Shown here in pieces: positions 1 to 11,701 of a stretch of DNA of 64,000 nt. Made by a program: the position numbers and the translations under genes. Origin of the DNA: Crotalaria pallida (Eukaryota > Streptophyta > Magnoliopsida > Fabales > Fabaceae); NCBI GenBank assembly GCA_037953625.1, contig CM075651.1:132212501-132276500 (forward strand). The letters run 5' to 3'. The number at the start of each line of letters is the position of its first letter. Within the stretch, counting starts at the first letter, position 1. The notes under the pieces were generated by a model. The model was not told where the DNA came from, did not search any database, and was given only the letters and a program-made list of their open reading frames with translations.

Positions 1-1653
1 CACAGAACTCATCAAAATCACCTCCACAAAACTCCAAACCATTATCGGTTCGAAGACGTTTGATTTTCTTACCTGTCTGATTCTCAATCAACACTTTCCA
101 TTTCTTGAAAGTTGAGAAAACATCACTTTTGTTTTTGAGAAAATAAACCCAAACTTTCCTTGAAAAATCATCAATGAAAGTTAATAGGTATCTGGCACCA
201 CCCTTTGACGAGACAGGCGCAGGGCCCCATAAATCAGAGTGAATATAATCCACTGTACCCTTAGTCCTGTGAATGGCAGTGTTGAACTTGACTCTAGTTT
301 GCTTCCCGTAGACATAGTGTTCACAAAAGTCAAGCTTCCCAATCTTGTCATCACCTAGCAGACCTCGTTTGCTTAAGATAGACATTTCAGCTTCACTCAT
401 ATGCCCTAGACGCATATGCCAAAGCCGAGTAGTATCAGAATCTGAATCAAGGGAAGACGATACAGATGAAACTCCACCGACTGTACTTCCTTGGAGTATA
501 TAGAGACCATTGACCAATTTTCCTTTGATCACAACAAGAGCACCTCTGGAGACTCGTAGAACTTCGCCTTGAGCAGAATACTTATACCCTTGAGAATCAA
601 GAGTACCTAAAGAAATGAGATTTTTATTCAAGTCTGGTATGTGCCGAACATTTGTCAAAGTTCTTACGACACCAACGTGCATCTTGATTCAGACTGTTCC
701 AATGCCAACGACCTTACAGGACATATGATTTCCCATAAGAACAATGCCACCATCAATTGACCGGTAAGTTGTGAACCAATCCCGGTTTGGACACATGTGG
801 TAAGAACAACCGGAATCAAGGATCCAAGCATCACCAAATGAACTAGTTGATACTGACAGAACACTATCAATATTTTAACCACACTAGCTGAGTGACTCGA
901 ACCGGCCTCATTCTTTTCTTTGAGTTTCGGACATTCTGCTTTCCAATGCCCTTCTTTCTTGCAATATCTGCATCTCCCCTTGCATTGTCTAGATTTAGAT
1001 ATAGACTTGCCTCTATGAAAACTACTCGAGCCAACCTCCCTCGATCTCCCCCTAGCGAACAAGCCTGCTGCATGATCATCACGTTCGCTATTATCGTGCT
1101 TCATCTTCTCACGACTTAGAAGTGATGATTTCACTTCATCAATATTAAGGCTTTCACGCCCATATATAAGAGTTTCTCTAAAATGCCTGTACGAGGAGGT
1201 AGGGAGCAAAGCAACAACATTGCTTGTTGCTCACTTGAAAATGACTCGTCTATATTTTTCAATTCCATAGTCAAAGAAGTGAACTCAGAAATGTGTGATC
1301 TAACGGTGTCCCTTCATCCATGCGAATTGTGTACAAACGTTGTAACACACCGAGACGATTAGCCACCGTATTTTCATGTATAGGGACTCCAACTTGGTCC
1401 ACAAAGCCTCTGATGTCTTTTCCGATAAGACCTCCTGCAAAACATCGTCTGTGATGGATAGGTGAATAGTTGACATAGCTTTTGCATCTATGTCATCCCA
1501 CTCAGAATCCTTCATTGTGTCAGGCTTCTTTTCTTTCCCAGAAAGTGCCACCTTTAAATTTTGCTGGGTCAAAACAGCCATCATGCGAACCTTCCATATT
1601 CCAAAATTGATATGCCCATCAAATTGCTGAATATCGAATTATGTAGTCGTCAT
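1..1653 (-). pseudogene. Ty1/copia gag-pol 5' portion (broken)
   Basis: Read on the minus strand, this is the beginning of a Ty1/copia polyprotein, cut off by the left window edge. In order from 1653 downward: a gag start (ATG at 1651-1653) followed four codons later by an in-frame TAA (1639-1641); gag sequence (MMAVLTQQNLKVALSGKEKK, about 1584-1380); a frameshift near 1370; a CCHC zinc knuckle C-RY-C-KKEG-H-WKAE-C (about 985-935); a protease motif LDSGCSYHMC (about 825-790); a GAG-pre-integrase motif RLWHMRLGHMSEAEM (about 430-380); and an integrase core with HSDLWGP, DDFSRKVWVYF and TDNGLEF (about 245-20). Several stops and frame changes show it cannot make a polyprotein. The LDSGCSYHMC context resembles the Tork-type copia lineage, which is my recognition and not a tree. 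The neighbouring PBS and LTR confirm orientation. Confidence 0.9.
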
Positions 1654-1685
1654 TTTTTAATACACAAATTCCCAGAACGCTCTAA

Positions 1686-1699
1686 GCTCTCTAATACCA
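1686..1699 (-). other. Copia primer binding site (initiator Met tRNA type)
   Basis: The minus strand reads TGGTATTAGAGAGC a few bases inside the LTR end. The usual plant copia primer site complementary to initiator methionine tRNA is TGGTATCAGAGC, so this is a slightly mutated version. It marks the junction between the 5' LTR and the internal region. Confidence 0.8.
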
Positions 1700-1702
1700 G
1701 TT

Positions 1703-2109
1703 TGTTATAAAATGAGCGGAAATCAATTGGAATAATGAATAAGTGTGGTTCAGCTTATAGCTTACTCCACATATAAAATGACGATATACAACGATATTAT
1801 TATTTGACAACAACCCAAACCCCAAATACACCCAAAATACACATGGTATTTTCTCACCGGTGTATCTATTGAATTCTCTATAATTACAGAGAGAATATGT
1901 TTGTTACTAATGTTGTTGTTGTTATTTCTGTTGCTGTTGATGGATTGAGTTACAAATGAAAGAACTTCTACGTATTTATAAGGAAGTGTAACTACTAAAT
2001 ATAACTGAATGGAAGAGAATTGATTTCTCTTTACCAGAGAAATAGGAGGATGTGCATGGAAATAGGAAAAGAGAAATTCTCCTTCCCGTAAATGCTAAGA
2101 CAATTAACA
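1703..2109 (-). mobile_element. 5' LTR of the minus-strand copia element
   Basis: This is a 407-bp LTR. On the minus strand it begins TGTTAATTG and ends TTATAACA, so the ends form a TGTTA/TAACA inverted pair, and the PBS follows within a few bases. A TATA box (TATAAAT on the minus strand, plus coordinates 1974-1980) sits about 130 bp into it. The right boundary is inferred from the terminal inverted pair; the partner LTR lies outside the window, so the target duplication cannot be checked. Confidence 0.75.
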
Positions 2110-2308
2110 GAAAGTATTAAGGTTCACCTTCTAATTATATTTGCACAATTTCTATCTAAATCTTTTTCTTCCAGATTAGGGTGTCGGAAATTAGCTTTAC
2201 ATAATATATATTTGTGAAAAGAAAATTAAAAATGTAAGGGTGACGTCCTGGCCTTTTGGGGCTTTATTAAGGATGAGCAATTTGTCAAATTTGAGTCAAG
2301 GGGAAGAT
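2110..2308 (+). mobile_element. 3' internal end and polypurine tract of a second copia element
   Basis: This short stretch precedes an LTR-like sequence and ends in a purine tract AAGGGGAAGAT (about 2298-2308), the usual plant copia polypurine tract directly before a TGTTA LTR start. No coding sequence can be recognised in what remains. The minus-strand copia element probably inserted into or beside this older element. Confidence 0.5.
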
Positions 2309-2822
2309 TGTTAAGTTAAAAATATGTGGCACAAATTCAACAAAAAATATTCCACCCACCTTCTTAACCTAATTCTTCAACAACTTTATATACCTTGACC
2401 CACTTCTTCACCTACTTCAGTTGTCTTCATTTAGCTTTGACTCACTTCTTATTTTGCCTATAAAAGGTCGTATGACGAAGGTGCTCATAACAACAAAAAC
2501 ACATATTCAAAAACACAAGTTTTATATCTTGTATTCTGAAGCTTTGTGAGGGTGAGAACATTGAGAGAATTTTAGACTCATTTAATTTCATTTGAGAGAG
2601 TATTTTGTTAAAGAAATTTTTTTCTTTTTTTTAATCCTCGTCACTATAAGAGGATTTGTTGTACTCTCTTTCTTGGTGGAAGTTGCTTTTGTTCGTCATG
2701 GTTTTTTTACTCTATACATTGGAGAGGTTTTTTCCACGTAAATCTTGCGTGTTCATCCTGTTTTTTTTTTTTAATTTTATTTATCTTTAATTCCCAATTG
2801 ATTCGATACTTTCGCTTCCACA
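2309..2822 (+). mobile_element. 3' LTR of a plus-strand copia element
   Basis: This LTR begins TGTTAAGTT directly after the polypurine tract. It contains a TATA box (TATAAAAG, 2459-2466) and then a leader typical of plant copia LTRs, with a GAGAGGTTTTTTCCACGT segment near 2724. No PBS follows it, so it is the 3' LTR or a truncated remnant. The end at about 2822 (TTCCACA) is a guess, because there is no second copy to align. Confidence 0.55.
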
Positions 2823-4800
2823 TTGTGCAGATATCCTAATAATGCGTTTTCTCTGGTGCAAAAGGAGACTCTATACACATCATGACTTAATTAAAATGTG
2901 AACTTGGAGGTGGTTTTGTGCATCTGTGGGTGTTAATTGGAAGTTGAAATCGACAAAAGGGCAAGAATGTCGGATGTATAAGTGACGTCGACGGAAGTGT
3001 ACTTAAACAATTTTTGTTTAAAAGTGACTTCGAAGGAGGTGAACGTACAACCCGACAAAAGGTAGATTTCGACAGGATGGTATGCGTCGACAACATAAGT
3101 GATGTCGAAGGAGGTGTACTTAAGTCTCATGACTTAAAAGTGACTTCGAAGGACATGTACGTGTGTCGATAGAAGAAAGAGACGGAAACAAGAGATCTAT
3201 GTCGAAGGAATGTTGGCGCAAGAAAAAAGGAAGTCAGAGCCATCATGTCAACATTGGGAACAGAAGAGTATTTATGAAGGCATTTAATGCTCCTTGTGGC
3301 TATAAAATCCCCATTTCTGAAACTGGAAAAGCCGCGAGATAATATGGAAAAATACAAGGAATGCCTTCATGAATTTTGGAAAGAAGAAAAAAGGTTCAAA
3401 TTCCACATAACACGAGTTCATAAAAGATCAAACATGTGAGATTAAGGTGTTCGGATGTTGAAAAGGAAATGAGGGAATTTTCACCCCGAATACCTCCTTT
3501 ATCCTCATGAATAGTGAAAGACCAAACATGTGGGATTATGTAGAACCCATTTCTGATGCGTCAGATCGATGCAAACAACTCCGAATTGGAGGAAGCATTG
3601 AACTTGATACATAAGACTTGGTGGAAACTTCGTAACCCCATAGGCCAAGGTTTGTGCCCTGCTAGGGTCGACTGCGGCCGTCTTTCCTATTAAAGAGGTA
3701 AGAAAAAAAAGACCTTTGATGGCATTCTACTAGAAGTGTCGAAGGCATGTATTTTGATTGAATGCTGGTGAAACAGTAATTAGCCAAAATACATGCCATC
3801 AATATCAATCGAATGCGTCTGAGGCCGACAACAGGTTGGAAATCTATTCCACAGAAGGCCTGTTTGTCAAAAGGAACTTGATGTCGGTGGGCATCCCAGA
3901 ACCAAGAGGCAGGAGTACAACAACGTCAATGCTTCAAGCAACAAAGAGACTTAGACAAGAGTCAAATGGTTGCAGTCGAAGAAGAGTGTCGGTCGAATGG
4001 GTCTCAGCAAAGATGTCACCACAGAGTCCGACAGAAGTATCCACTAAGCCCAAACCACGACGTGGGCAGTTACATCGTGGGGGATAGCGTAGTGGGTAGT
4101 TATCAGATCGTGGGTTCTGCAGTTATGCAGAACGTGAAAGTTGCTTTGTAATTAGTTTCCGGATTCCTATACCTATAAATAGGAAGTCCTTAGGTTGTAA
4201 TCGGGGTCGGTTGCTAGGTTGACACACATAGGCCAAAATCCTAGACGTCTCACCAGAGCAGACAAACGGAGAAACGACATTGTAAAGAACCTCAGCCTTT
4301 CACCCCTTTTTTTAAATTCCAATGCAATCTTTACTTTTTCATGCACTTTTCAATTACCTGCAATTTACCTTACTGCAAATTTTAATCGCTTTCATTTCGA
4401 TTCCAAGTCATTTACTTTACCGCAAATTTTAATCGCTTTCATTTCGATTCTAGTCATTTACTTTACCGCAAATTCTAATCGCTTTCATGTCGATTCCAAG
4501 TCATTTACTTTAATGCACATTTTAATCTCACCGCGTCGTGTTCTTGGTGTCGGTTTCTGTTTCCAATCGCATTTTAACGTTTTCCAACCCCAAATATCGA
4601 AAACAACAAAAAAATACGGTCAAGTTCCTTTGCAAGATTACCACATAACCTGTCGTTACCCACACCCCTTCTATCACCGTCAGTTCGGCAGGCGTCGGAC
4701 GAAAAATCCACGAACAGTGGGACAGGTTACATATCAAAGTTCTCTTTGGTGTATTGATCCTATTTCATGTATTCTTGGTTATTTAACCACAACTCAATAG
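2823..4800 (+). repeat. Unassigned LTR-like repetitive sequence
   Basis: No gene is supported here. The first part (2880-3330) repeats short GTCGAAGG-type phrases. Around 3746-3797 there is a hairpin with arms GGCATGTATTTT and AAAATACATGCC. A TATA box (CTATAAATAGG, near 4171) is followed by a leader-like segment, which together look like the promoter part of an LTR on the plus strand. Short reading frames at 3758-4087 and 4219-4800 have no recognisable domains and I do not call them genes. A gypsy LTR remnant is the best guess, with no paired LTR to prove it. Confidence 0.4.
4373..4513 (+). repeat. Tandem repeat, three copies of 46-48 bp
   Basis: Three consecutive copies share the core AATCGCTTTCATTTCGATTC followed by a TCATTTACTTTA segment. 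They begin near 4373, 4421 and 4467, differ by a few substitutions and small indels, and are followed by a partial fourth unit. They lie downstream of the TATA box at about 4171 within the LTR-like region. Confidence 0.8.
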
Positions 4801-5967
4801 TTCTTTGATTTGCAAAGCCCATCTTTTATGTTCGGTTAAATACCTCTTTTGCTCTCTTTAAAGAATTTTGTTGGCTTCTGAAAAAACACACACATGAATC
4901 TTGGTGACTTAACTCCTTATATAGTTAATTAGAAGAAGTAAACGAATTATCGTTCAGGTTTCGTATTACCTTACCCAATCTCCTTATTTTCAATTACTTA
5001 GAATCATCATCATTGGGAAAACTTAATACTCCATCTAATTATTATTACAAGACATTTTTTAACTAAATTAAGCAGAGTGAGTTGAGTGCTTTTATTTTTG
5101 ATTATTTCTTCATCAAATGAACACTTTTATTTTGTTAAAAAAATGTTATCATGCTAAATACTTTCTTTTTAAGATTCACGTTGCTGAAGTGTGATATGAA
5201 AAAGAAGAAGATGGAAGCCCCGTAACTAGAAAGAAAATGAAGGTGTTAATTGGACTTTTTTTTTATTAGGACGACTTTTAAAAAAAATGTATTTTTATTT
5301 TTGAATCCACGTAGGCTCATTTAAAAACATTGACGTCTTCAAACAAACGGATTTGAGATGACACCTTTAATTTGCTCATTAGTCACCATCTAATTGATTT
5401 CAACAAGGAGGATACCAATTCCTTTGGAAACTAAAGGGCACCGAAGTAATTACTTTATACTTAGCTAATTAAAAAAGTTGCTTGCATTATAATAAAGATT
5501 TTGTTAGAGTGACTTTTTGGTTTGTTTAAGGTATAAAAAAAGTAACTCTTTTATTGAAAACATGTGCACAATAGCTCATTTTATTGAATACCATATTTTT
5601 TTCAATAAAAATTACTTAAAGAGTGTATGACAACATTTTCCTTATATTTATGTTGACAAATACTCTTTAAAGATCGATATTATTATAAATGGAATGTAAG
5701 AATATACTTTTCCTTATTACCGGCTAGTTAAAAGTATTTTTTTTTCTAAATTTGCAACAAAGTAAATTCCATTAACTATAGTGTTCTTCATAACAAATTT
5801 AAATGTACTTTTTTTAAAAAAAATTCTAACATCAGTTGCGGGGAATGAGTAGTTTATTTGTATAAATCCATAAAATTTGAACAAACATAAACAAAAACTA
5901 ATAACAAATAAACCATTATTCTAACCTAAAAGTACTATCTCTCTTATTAAGAGTTGGCAATATAATT
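4801..5967. other. AT-rich intergenic DNA
   Basis: I see no gene, RNA or bounded repeat here. The sequence is AT-rich with poly-T and poly-A runs. It forms the 3' flank of the F-box gene, which is on the minus strand. Confidence 0.6.
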
Positions 5968-8321
5968 TTAAGAGTAACGTACTTGAACATTCTTCAAGTC
6001 ATGCCACCAACATTTTATTTGATCTGCACTGCAAAAACACACTATCTCTTTCCTTCTCTTTAGGGTGTCACGCAGAACCTATTATTTTAAACAATTGACA
6101 GAGAAAGTTAGAAGTTACTTAGAACATATAATTCATTATTTGAGAAGAAAAGGAATTGGAAGTGACTATTACTTGTTACGATAATTGAAAAATTATCTCA
6201 TATATATGTCATAACATTAGTTAAAGATAAGGAAGATAAACACTTTCTCTCTTTAGGGTGATCTAGATAATTAATAAATTTCTTTATATAAAAAAAAAGG
6301 CTTATTTATGTTTTTAATCCTTAAAGTTGGGGTGTTTTGATTTTGGTCCCTAGAAGTTTTTTCTAACTTACTCCAAGTATTGAGTGTCACCGGTACGATG
6401 ACGTGGATGATTCGAATATATATGAGTAAAAGGGCTAATGCCCAAACCACAAACCCATTTTGGTTCAGCTTTGGTCCTTTTGCTCATGCGGATCCGGATA
6501 TCTTAGTAATACTAGCACACGTGTATGCTGATGTGGAGTTTTGGTAGGCACATTAGCAGTTAACGGATTTTTCCTAACGACATTGAACTAAAAGCAAATT
6601 TTTAAAACAATTGAGAATGAGTCAAAATCGTAAAAACTTCTAAGGGCCAAAATCAAAACAACCTAACTTTCACATATTAAAAAAATAAATAAGAAAAAAA
6701 ACAATAAATCAATAATCAATAAATAAACATTAAAATAACACAAGTATACCTTGTTGAATGATTCATTATTTCCAAACGAAATAATTGATGGGCGACAGCT
6801 CCAAAGCAAGCCAGTTACACAATGAAAATATTCGATTTCCTCACGTATACGGAGCCGCCTAATAATATGTAACTGTAAGTGCTTGATGACAGGTGGAGGG
6901 TCCGAGAAATTTTGCGATTCAGGTGGCATGATCTGATCAAACAATATTTAGAATCTTAAGTTAAATTACAAATAAGTTAAACACTCTTAACATTATGAAA
7001 GAAAATATATTGTTGTTTATGTGATAAAAACACTTACAACACCATAAGGACTAGAACATATGTGTAAGATTGCTGAAATATTTGTGCATTTAAACTCTTG
7101 AAAGAACTCTCTCAACTTCAGAAAATTCCATGCTCCACCGCGTATAAAGAGATTAACATTAATCTTCGATTCACTTGAACAATTCAAAAACGATATTGAT
7201 GGAAAATTTCCACCATGGTAATATTTTGTATAATCGCACAAGTTTAGATTTGGAGCATCAATGTAGGCCTTTTCTAATGTATCGCACATTTCCAACTTTA
7301 TGACCTTAAGTTGGGGGAAAGACATATTAATCACCGTAGGCATAATGCAATATCTCAATTCTAATGTTTGAAGGAGAGTGAATATATGACGATGTTGAAG
7401 AAACCATTCGTCACTAAGCTTCAAACTTTTCATAAATAGCTTATTTAAATTCATACACTTGTCAATCTTGATCGTAGTCTTAGCACGTTCATAAATATTA
7501 CCCTGAAGGTGAAGGTGAAAATTCTCGAGACTTGGTGCATCAACTTCCAAACCCGCCATTATTGAAGAACATTGTACAATTGTAACTCCCTTGAGCTTAG
7601 AAAGGTCGTGCATGGATACATAGTCAATCCCATAACATGAATACAAAGTTATATATTCAATAGAAGGACAACTTGCCAAAAGATTTTGAAATACCTGCTT
7701 GTCTCTGAATTCTACTCTTCTAAGGCACAAAACTTTTAAGGAAGACAACTTAATTGGATGATTCAAGTGCCCTTGGTCGAATAAAAAACATCTCTCCAAG
7801 CTTAAATTAATGAGTGATTTGATTTCAAGCAAACTTGAAGGGATGTCATAACATTCCCTTACAAACTTATTACCATTTGGGAAAAGACGCGGAGACCGGG
7901 TATCTGGAGACAGAGGATCCTCGTCCATAAACTTAATATGTAGCACCTCAACACCACATTTACTTGCGAGCTTCATCCAATAATCAATACGGGGATATGC
8001 AACCTTATTAATCAGCGACAGCTTGATTTGTTTTATATTTGAACCTTGGTTTTGGAACCTTAGCAATGACTTGTCCACAAAATTATAGAAGGTGTTTCTT
8101 CTTTCCCACATAATATCATCTATGCCATATTTTTCCACATCATAATAAATGCTGGTTTGGGATTCATCGAAGTCCAAGAATGGAAAGGAAGACCATGTTC
8201 GAAACCAAGTCTTGGACAAAACAAGGGTCTCTGCAACATCTTCTTCAGGAAGCATTGACATGATTTTGTGAAGGATGCCTTCTGGGAGATGGGAAATCCT
8301 GTCCATTTTCGACGATTTCAT
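5968..8321 (-). CDS. F-box/LRR/FBD domain protein, three exons
   Basis: A protein of this kind is the substrate-binding subunit of an SCF E3 ubiquitin ligase: the F-box binds SKP1 and the repeats bind a target. I infer three exons on the minus strand: 8321-7038, 6932-6750 and 6078-5968, giving about 525 residues. Exon 1 ends at a strong donor (GTT|GTAAGTG), and exon 2 starts after TTGATCAG. Exon 2 ends AAG|GTATAC and exon 3 starts after AATAATAG. All junctions are phase 0 and the frame stays open. The F-box is at residues 6-45 (MDRISHLPEGILHKIMSMLP...). Leucine-rich segments follow at about 150-400. The FBD-type part spans exons 2 and 3, with VIKHLQLHI, LLWSCRPSIISF and a final IKCWWHDLKNV, matching the family's usual ending. 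The second acceptor is pyrimidine-poor, and intron 2 contains a MITE. No transcript evidence is available; the start codon is the first ATG before the F-box. The target is unknown. Confidence 0.85.
6311..6683. mobile_element. MITE with long inverted ends, inside intron 2 of the F-box gene
   Basis: The two ends are inverted copies of about 45 bp. The left contains GTTTTGATTTTGGTCCCTAG near 6334, and the right contains its imperfect complement CTAAGGGCCAAAATCAAAAC near 6640. The element is about 370 bp and non-coding. It lies between exon 2 (ends 6750) and exon 3 (begins 6078) of the F-box gene. Its exact ends and target duplication are unclear because the flanks are A/T runs. Confidence 0.7.
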
Positions 8322-8381
8322 GTTTCACGGTGTGTAGTTTCATTTTCTGTTTCCTTTACTTCTATTGTGGAAGCGGTTCCG

Positions 8382-8389
8382 ATATATAA
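8382..8389 (-). promoter_or_regulatory. Possible TATA box of the F-box gene
   Basis: The minus strand reads TTATATAT about 60 bp before the proposed start codon. The position suits a plant core promoter with a short 5' UTR, but the region is AT-rich and the match could be chance. Confidence 0.35.
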
Positions 8390-8734
8390 TACAAGAGAAT
8401 CCTAGTGAGTAGTGTTACTCAAATTATTGTTGATTTAAAGATTAACCCGAATCTTATTGATGTTTAAAACAATTAAATTGTTAATTAATTAATTAATTTT
8501 GATAAGATATCGAAGGATAATCTCTGTATAACAACAATACAGAGGATCCTTATCCATATTTATTTGCAACAACTTTTAATTTTTAAAAATAATTAAAATT
8601 TTATTGTTTTTTCTTTCATTCTCAAAATTTTGTTTAAAAAAAACGGTTAGACTCATCAGTTTTTGAAAATGATAGTAAATGGACATAAGTTTAGTTGATT
8701 TGAAATCACTGGTGATTTAATAATTCCTTTTTAC

Positions 8735-8799
<65 letters not shown>
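8735..8799. repeat. (ATT)n microsatellite
   Basis: About 65 bp of uninterrupted ATT triplets. A shorter (ATT)n tract occurs at 9780-9803 in another copy of the same surrounding repeat. Confidence 0.95.
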
Positions 8800-8802
<3 letters not shown>

Positions 8803-9046
8803 CTTCTATTGTAACACTGGATACTACCATATTTTTGTTTTAAAAAAATCAAAATTAAAAGAAAATCGTTAGACTCAACAGTTTTTGAAAGATACAACTA
8901 ATAGATAAGTTTTATTTGATTTGAAATCAAGATCCAAAACAACAACTCATTTAATTTAATTTTATCATATAGGATATTTTGATTTTTTTTTATACAACAT
9001 TTAATTTTATACTGTTTTGTTTTGGATAGATAAGATATTTTGAATC

Positions 9047-9050
<4 letters not shown>

Positions 9051-9078
<28 letters not shown>
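9051..9078. repeat. (AT)n microsatellite
   Basis: A run of about 14 AT dinucleotides within the AT-rich repeat block. Confidence 0.9.
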
Positions 9079-9083
<5 letters not shown>

Positions 9084-10048
9084 AAAGATGATACCCGCAA
9101 TTAAAACATGTTGATGTGGTGCTTTCACATAATTCTCAATTATTTGTTTTAAAAATAAATCAAAATTCCACACATAATTTCTCAAAATTTTGTTTAAAAA
9201 AATCCAAATTAAAAAAAAAAATTGTTAGACTCAACAATTTTTGAAAAAAAGACAACTAATGGATGAGTTTCATTTGAAATCAATATTCAAAACAACAGCT
9301 CCTTTGATTACGTTTTATCATATAAGATATTTTGAATAAAAAAACAAAACAACAATTTGATTCCATTTTGAAAATATAAGATATTTTGAATTAAAAAAAC
9401 CAACGTTCATTTGATTTTGTTTTATCAAGTAGGATATTTATATTTTGAATTAAAAAATGACGTTCTTCTCATTCCGTTTTATCATATAGGATATTTTGAG
9501 TTTTGAATTAAAAAAATCAACAATTTCATTCCGTTTTGAATAAGTAAAATATTTTGAATCAATTATATATTATAAAAAGAGTATATCTACAATTCAAAAT
9601 ATGCAGGCATGGCGCTTCACAAAATTTCTCAATTTTTTGTTTTAAAAATAAATTAAAATCCAACACATAATTTTTCAAAATTTTGTTTAAAAAAACAAAC
9701 GGTTAGACTCAACAGTTTTTGAAAAATGATATTAATGGAGATAAGTTTAGTTGATTTGAAATCATATATAGGTGATCTAATATTATTATTATTATTATTA
9801 TTATCAATGCTTCTATTGTAATAATGGATAGTACTACCATATTTTTCTTGTTGTTCTTTACATTACAATGTCGGGAATTAAGAATCATCATAAATCATCT
9901 GATGACCTTTCAAATCTTGAGCATCGATAAGAGGAAGGGAAATTTTATTAATTGCAAAAATTGGGTGTAGCAAAAAATTGAGCTTCGTTCAAGCCCGCAA
10001 GGAATGAATGCAAATTGTTCTTCACAAAGTACACGATTGTTACTCTGA

Positions 10049-10150
10049 TGGAAGATTCACGCATTCCTTTAAACAAATCTTCAATTCTATCAAACGATTG
10101 GTGGAAGATTCACGCATTCCTTTAAACAAATATTCATTTCTATCAAACAA
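10049..10150. repeat. Tandem duplication of about 52 bp
   Basis: The phrase GGAAGATTCACGCATTCCTT followed by TAAACAAAT and a TTCTATCAAAC end occurs twice in a row, with only a few differences. No coding function is apparent. Confidence 0.85.
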
Positions 10151-11116
10151 GTACGTTTAGTTGGTATGTTCTATTTTGTTTACGATAGGTGATATAAAGG
10201 ACTCTATTGAGGTATTACTTTATTTAATTTTAATTTATGAATTCAAAATTGTCTAAAGTTAAAAAAAAATTGCCAAAGCCATTAAACTACTTTATTTTAT
10301 TTCTTAGGATGGGGTGCTTGTCAGTTGTCACCAATGAAACTATAATAGACATCCAATACCCTATTAGTTGTTGGTATAAGGGTTGAAAAAATGTTAGACA
10401 GATTTGGTTGAGCAAGCAACAAGCTTTTTAGGTAATGTAACGATCTGATTTTTATTAATCTAAAAATTATATTTTTTTTGTATGTTTTATTTATATGGAA
10501 ACGAAGTGTGAAAAATGATTTATAACTATTTTCTTAGTAAATGCATATATGTATATAGTTATTTTGAGCTAATATGTATATATATATGTATAAGTATTTG
10601 TAATTATTTTCTTAGTGAATATGTATGTATGTATTAGTATATGTAATTAGATTCTTAGGGTATTTGTGTGTGCATTTATATGTGTAAGTAGTTGTAAGTT
10701 ATTCTCTTGTGTATATGTGTATAATTGTATGTATGATTTGCATGATAAGGTTTGGGTAGGAACATGTTTTCTTTTGGAGTGGTGTTTTGTCGGAGTTTCG
10801 GAAAGACAGGTTTTGTGAGGCATTGGATTTTTATCCGACCTTTTCGGTTATGCCTCGAGTGTGTTTAGTCTTAGATTTATGAGGATAGAGAGTGGTCTTA
10901 AGTCGGTCGGTGTAGATCGAGTGTTAGAATTGAGCTAAGCCTTGGGTTCGGGGTTTAGTTCGTTTGATTTTCTGTGTTTGTGAATTATGTGTTTTATATT
11001 ATGAAATTTATGCTTTTGATGTTTGGAATGTAAATTTTATGCTTTTGATGTTTGCAAATCGGGTAGCTTTAAAGTGGTAGCATTTAGAAGTGTATATGGT
11101 GTAGACCTTTCAGTTC

Positions 11117-11338
11117 TCGCTCAAGCGAGAATTCGCTCGCCCAAGCGAACCTAAGCGAAGCGACCTAGCTCAAACCCTGATTTCCTGAGTAGTTTTCGCT
11201 CAAGCGAGACCATGCTCGCTCCAGCAAAACTCGGCTCGCTTAAGCGACAAGTCTTTTTCTCAAGCGAAAGACGGCTCGTGTCAGCCCCATATATCTGATC
11301 TGTTTCTCACTCAAGCGAAAATAGCTCACTCGAGCGAA
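11117..11338. repeat. Palindromic 12-mers phased at 20 bp, just upstream of a TATA box
   Basis: Copies or mutated copies of TCGCTCAAGCGA (near-palindromic; TCGCTTAAGCGA is perfect) start at 11117, 11137, 11196, 11216, 11236, 11256, 11276, 11307 and 11327. Within each of the three runs the step is exactly 20 bp. The last copy ends 16 bp before the TATA box. The phasing suggests protein binding on one face of the helix; this is inference. Confidence 0.85.
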
Positions 11339-11353
11339 AATGGTCTGAGCAGC

Positions 11354-11360
11354 TTTATAA
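11354..11360 (+). promoter_or_regulatory. TATA box of the solo LTR
   Basis: TTTATAA lies directly after the palindrome array and before the CT-rich leader of the LTR. The order of array, TATA and leader is what an LTR promoter would show. Confidence 0.55.
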
Positions 11361-11701
11361 GAAAACGCGTTTTTGGCCATCAAACTAGCCCCACCACCTC
11401 CCTCTTCCTCATTTCTTCGCCCCTCTCTCTCTACTTCCCCAAATCACCTCCAACATCCACAAACCACCCAAATACCACCTTAAATCCTTCTTCCATGGAA
11501 AACCCACATTTCTTCCTTTGTTCTTCTTCATCCTTTCACCTTGGTGGCTCTTTCTCCCTCCTTTGAAGCACACTCTCTCTCTCTCCTTGGGCTTCTCTCT
11601 CTCCTCCAATCTCAAAGATAAGTGGAGATCGGTCAAGGGAGCGGGAATCCGAGTAGATACAAGGTCCATGGAGCTTCAATCGAGCTCTCTCTTCCTCTAA
11701 G

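Larger units (their letters stand above)
8640..9900. repeat. AT-rich repeated segments, Helitron-like
   Basis: At least four degenerate copies of one phrase, GTTAGACTCAACAGTTTTTG followed by a TTTGATTTGAAATCA segment, occur near 8646, 8869, 9227 and 9703. Between them are repeated ATTATAAAAAGAG...GGTGCTTTCACA segments (near 9076 and 9567), which resemble the 5' region of plant Helitrons. A related block follows at 13680-13800. The end segment near 9780-9890 (TACTACCATATTTTTCTTG then TTACATTACAATGTCGG) recurs at 24655-24720, just past the first Tat element. No gene is present. Confidence 0.6.

Noticed and set aside
8706..8897. Poly-asparagine frame
   Set aside because: It is a translation of the (ATT)n microsatellite, with no gene context.
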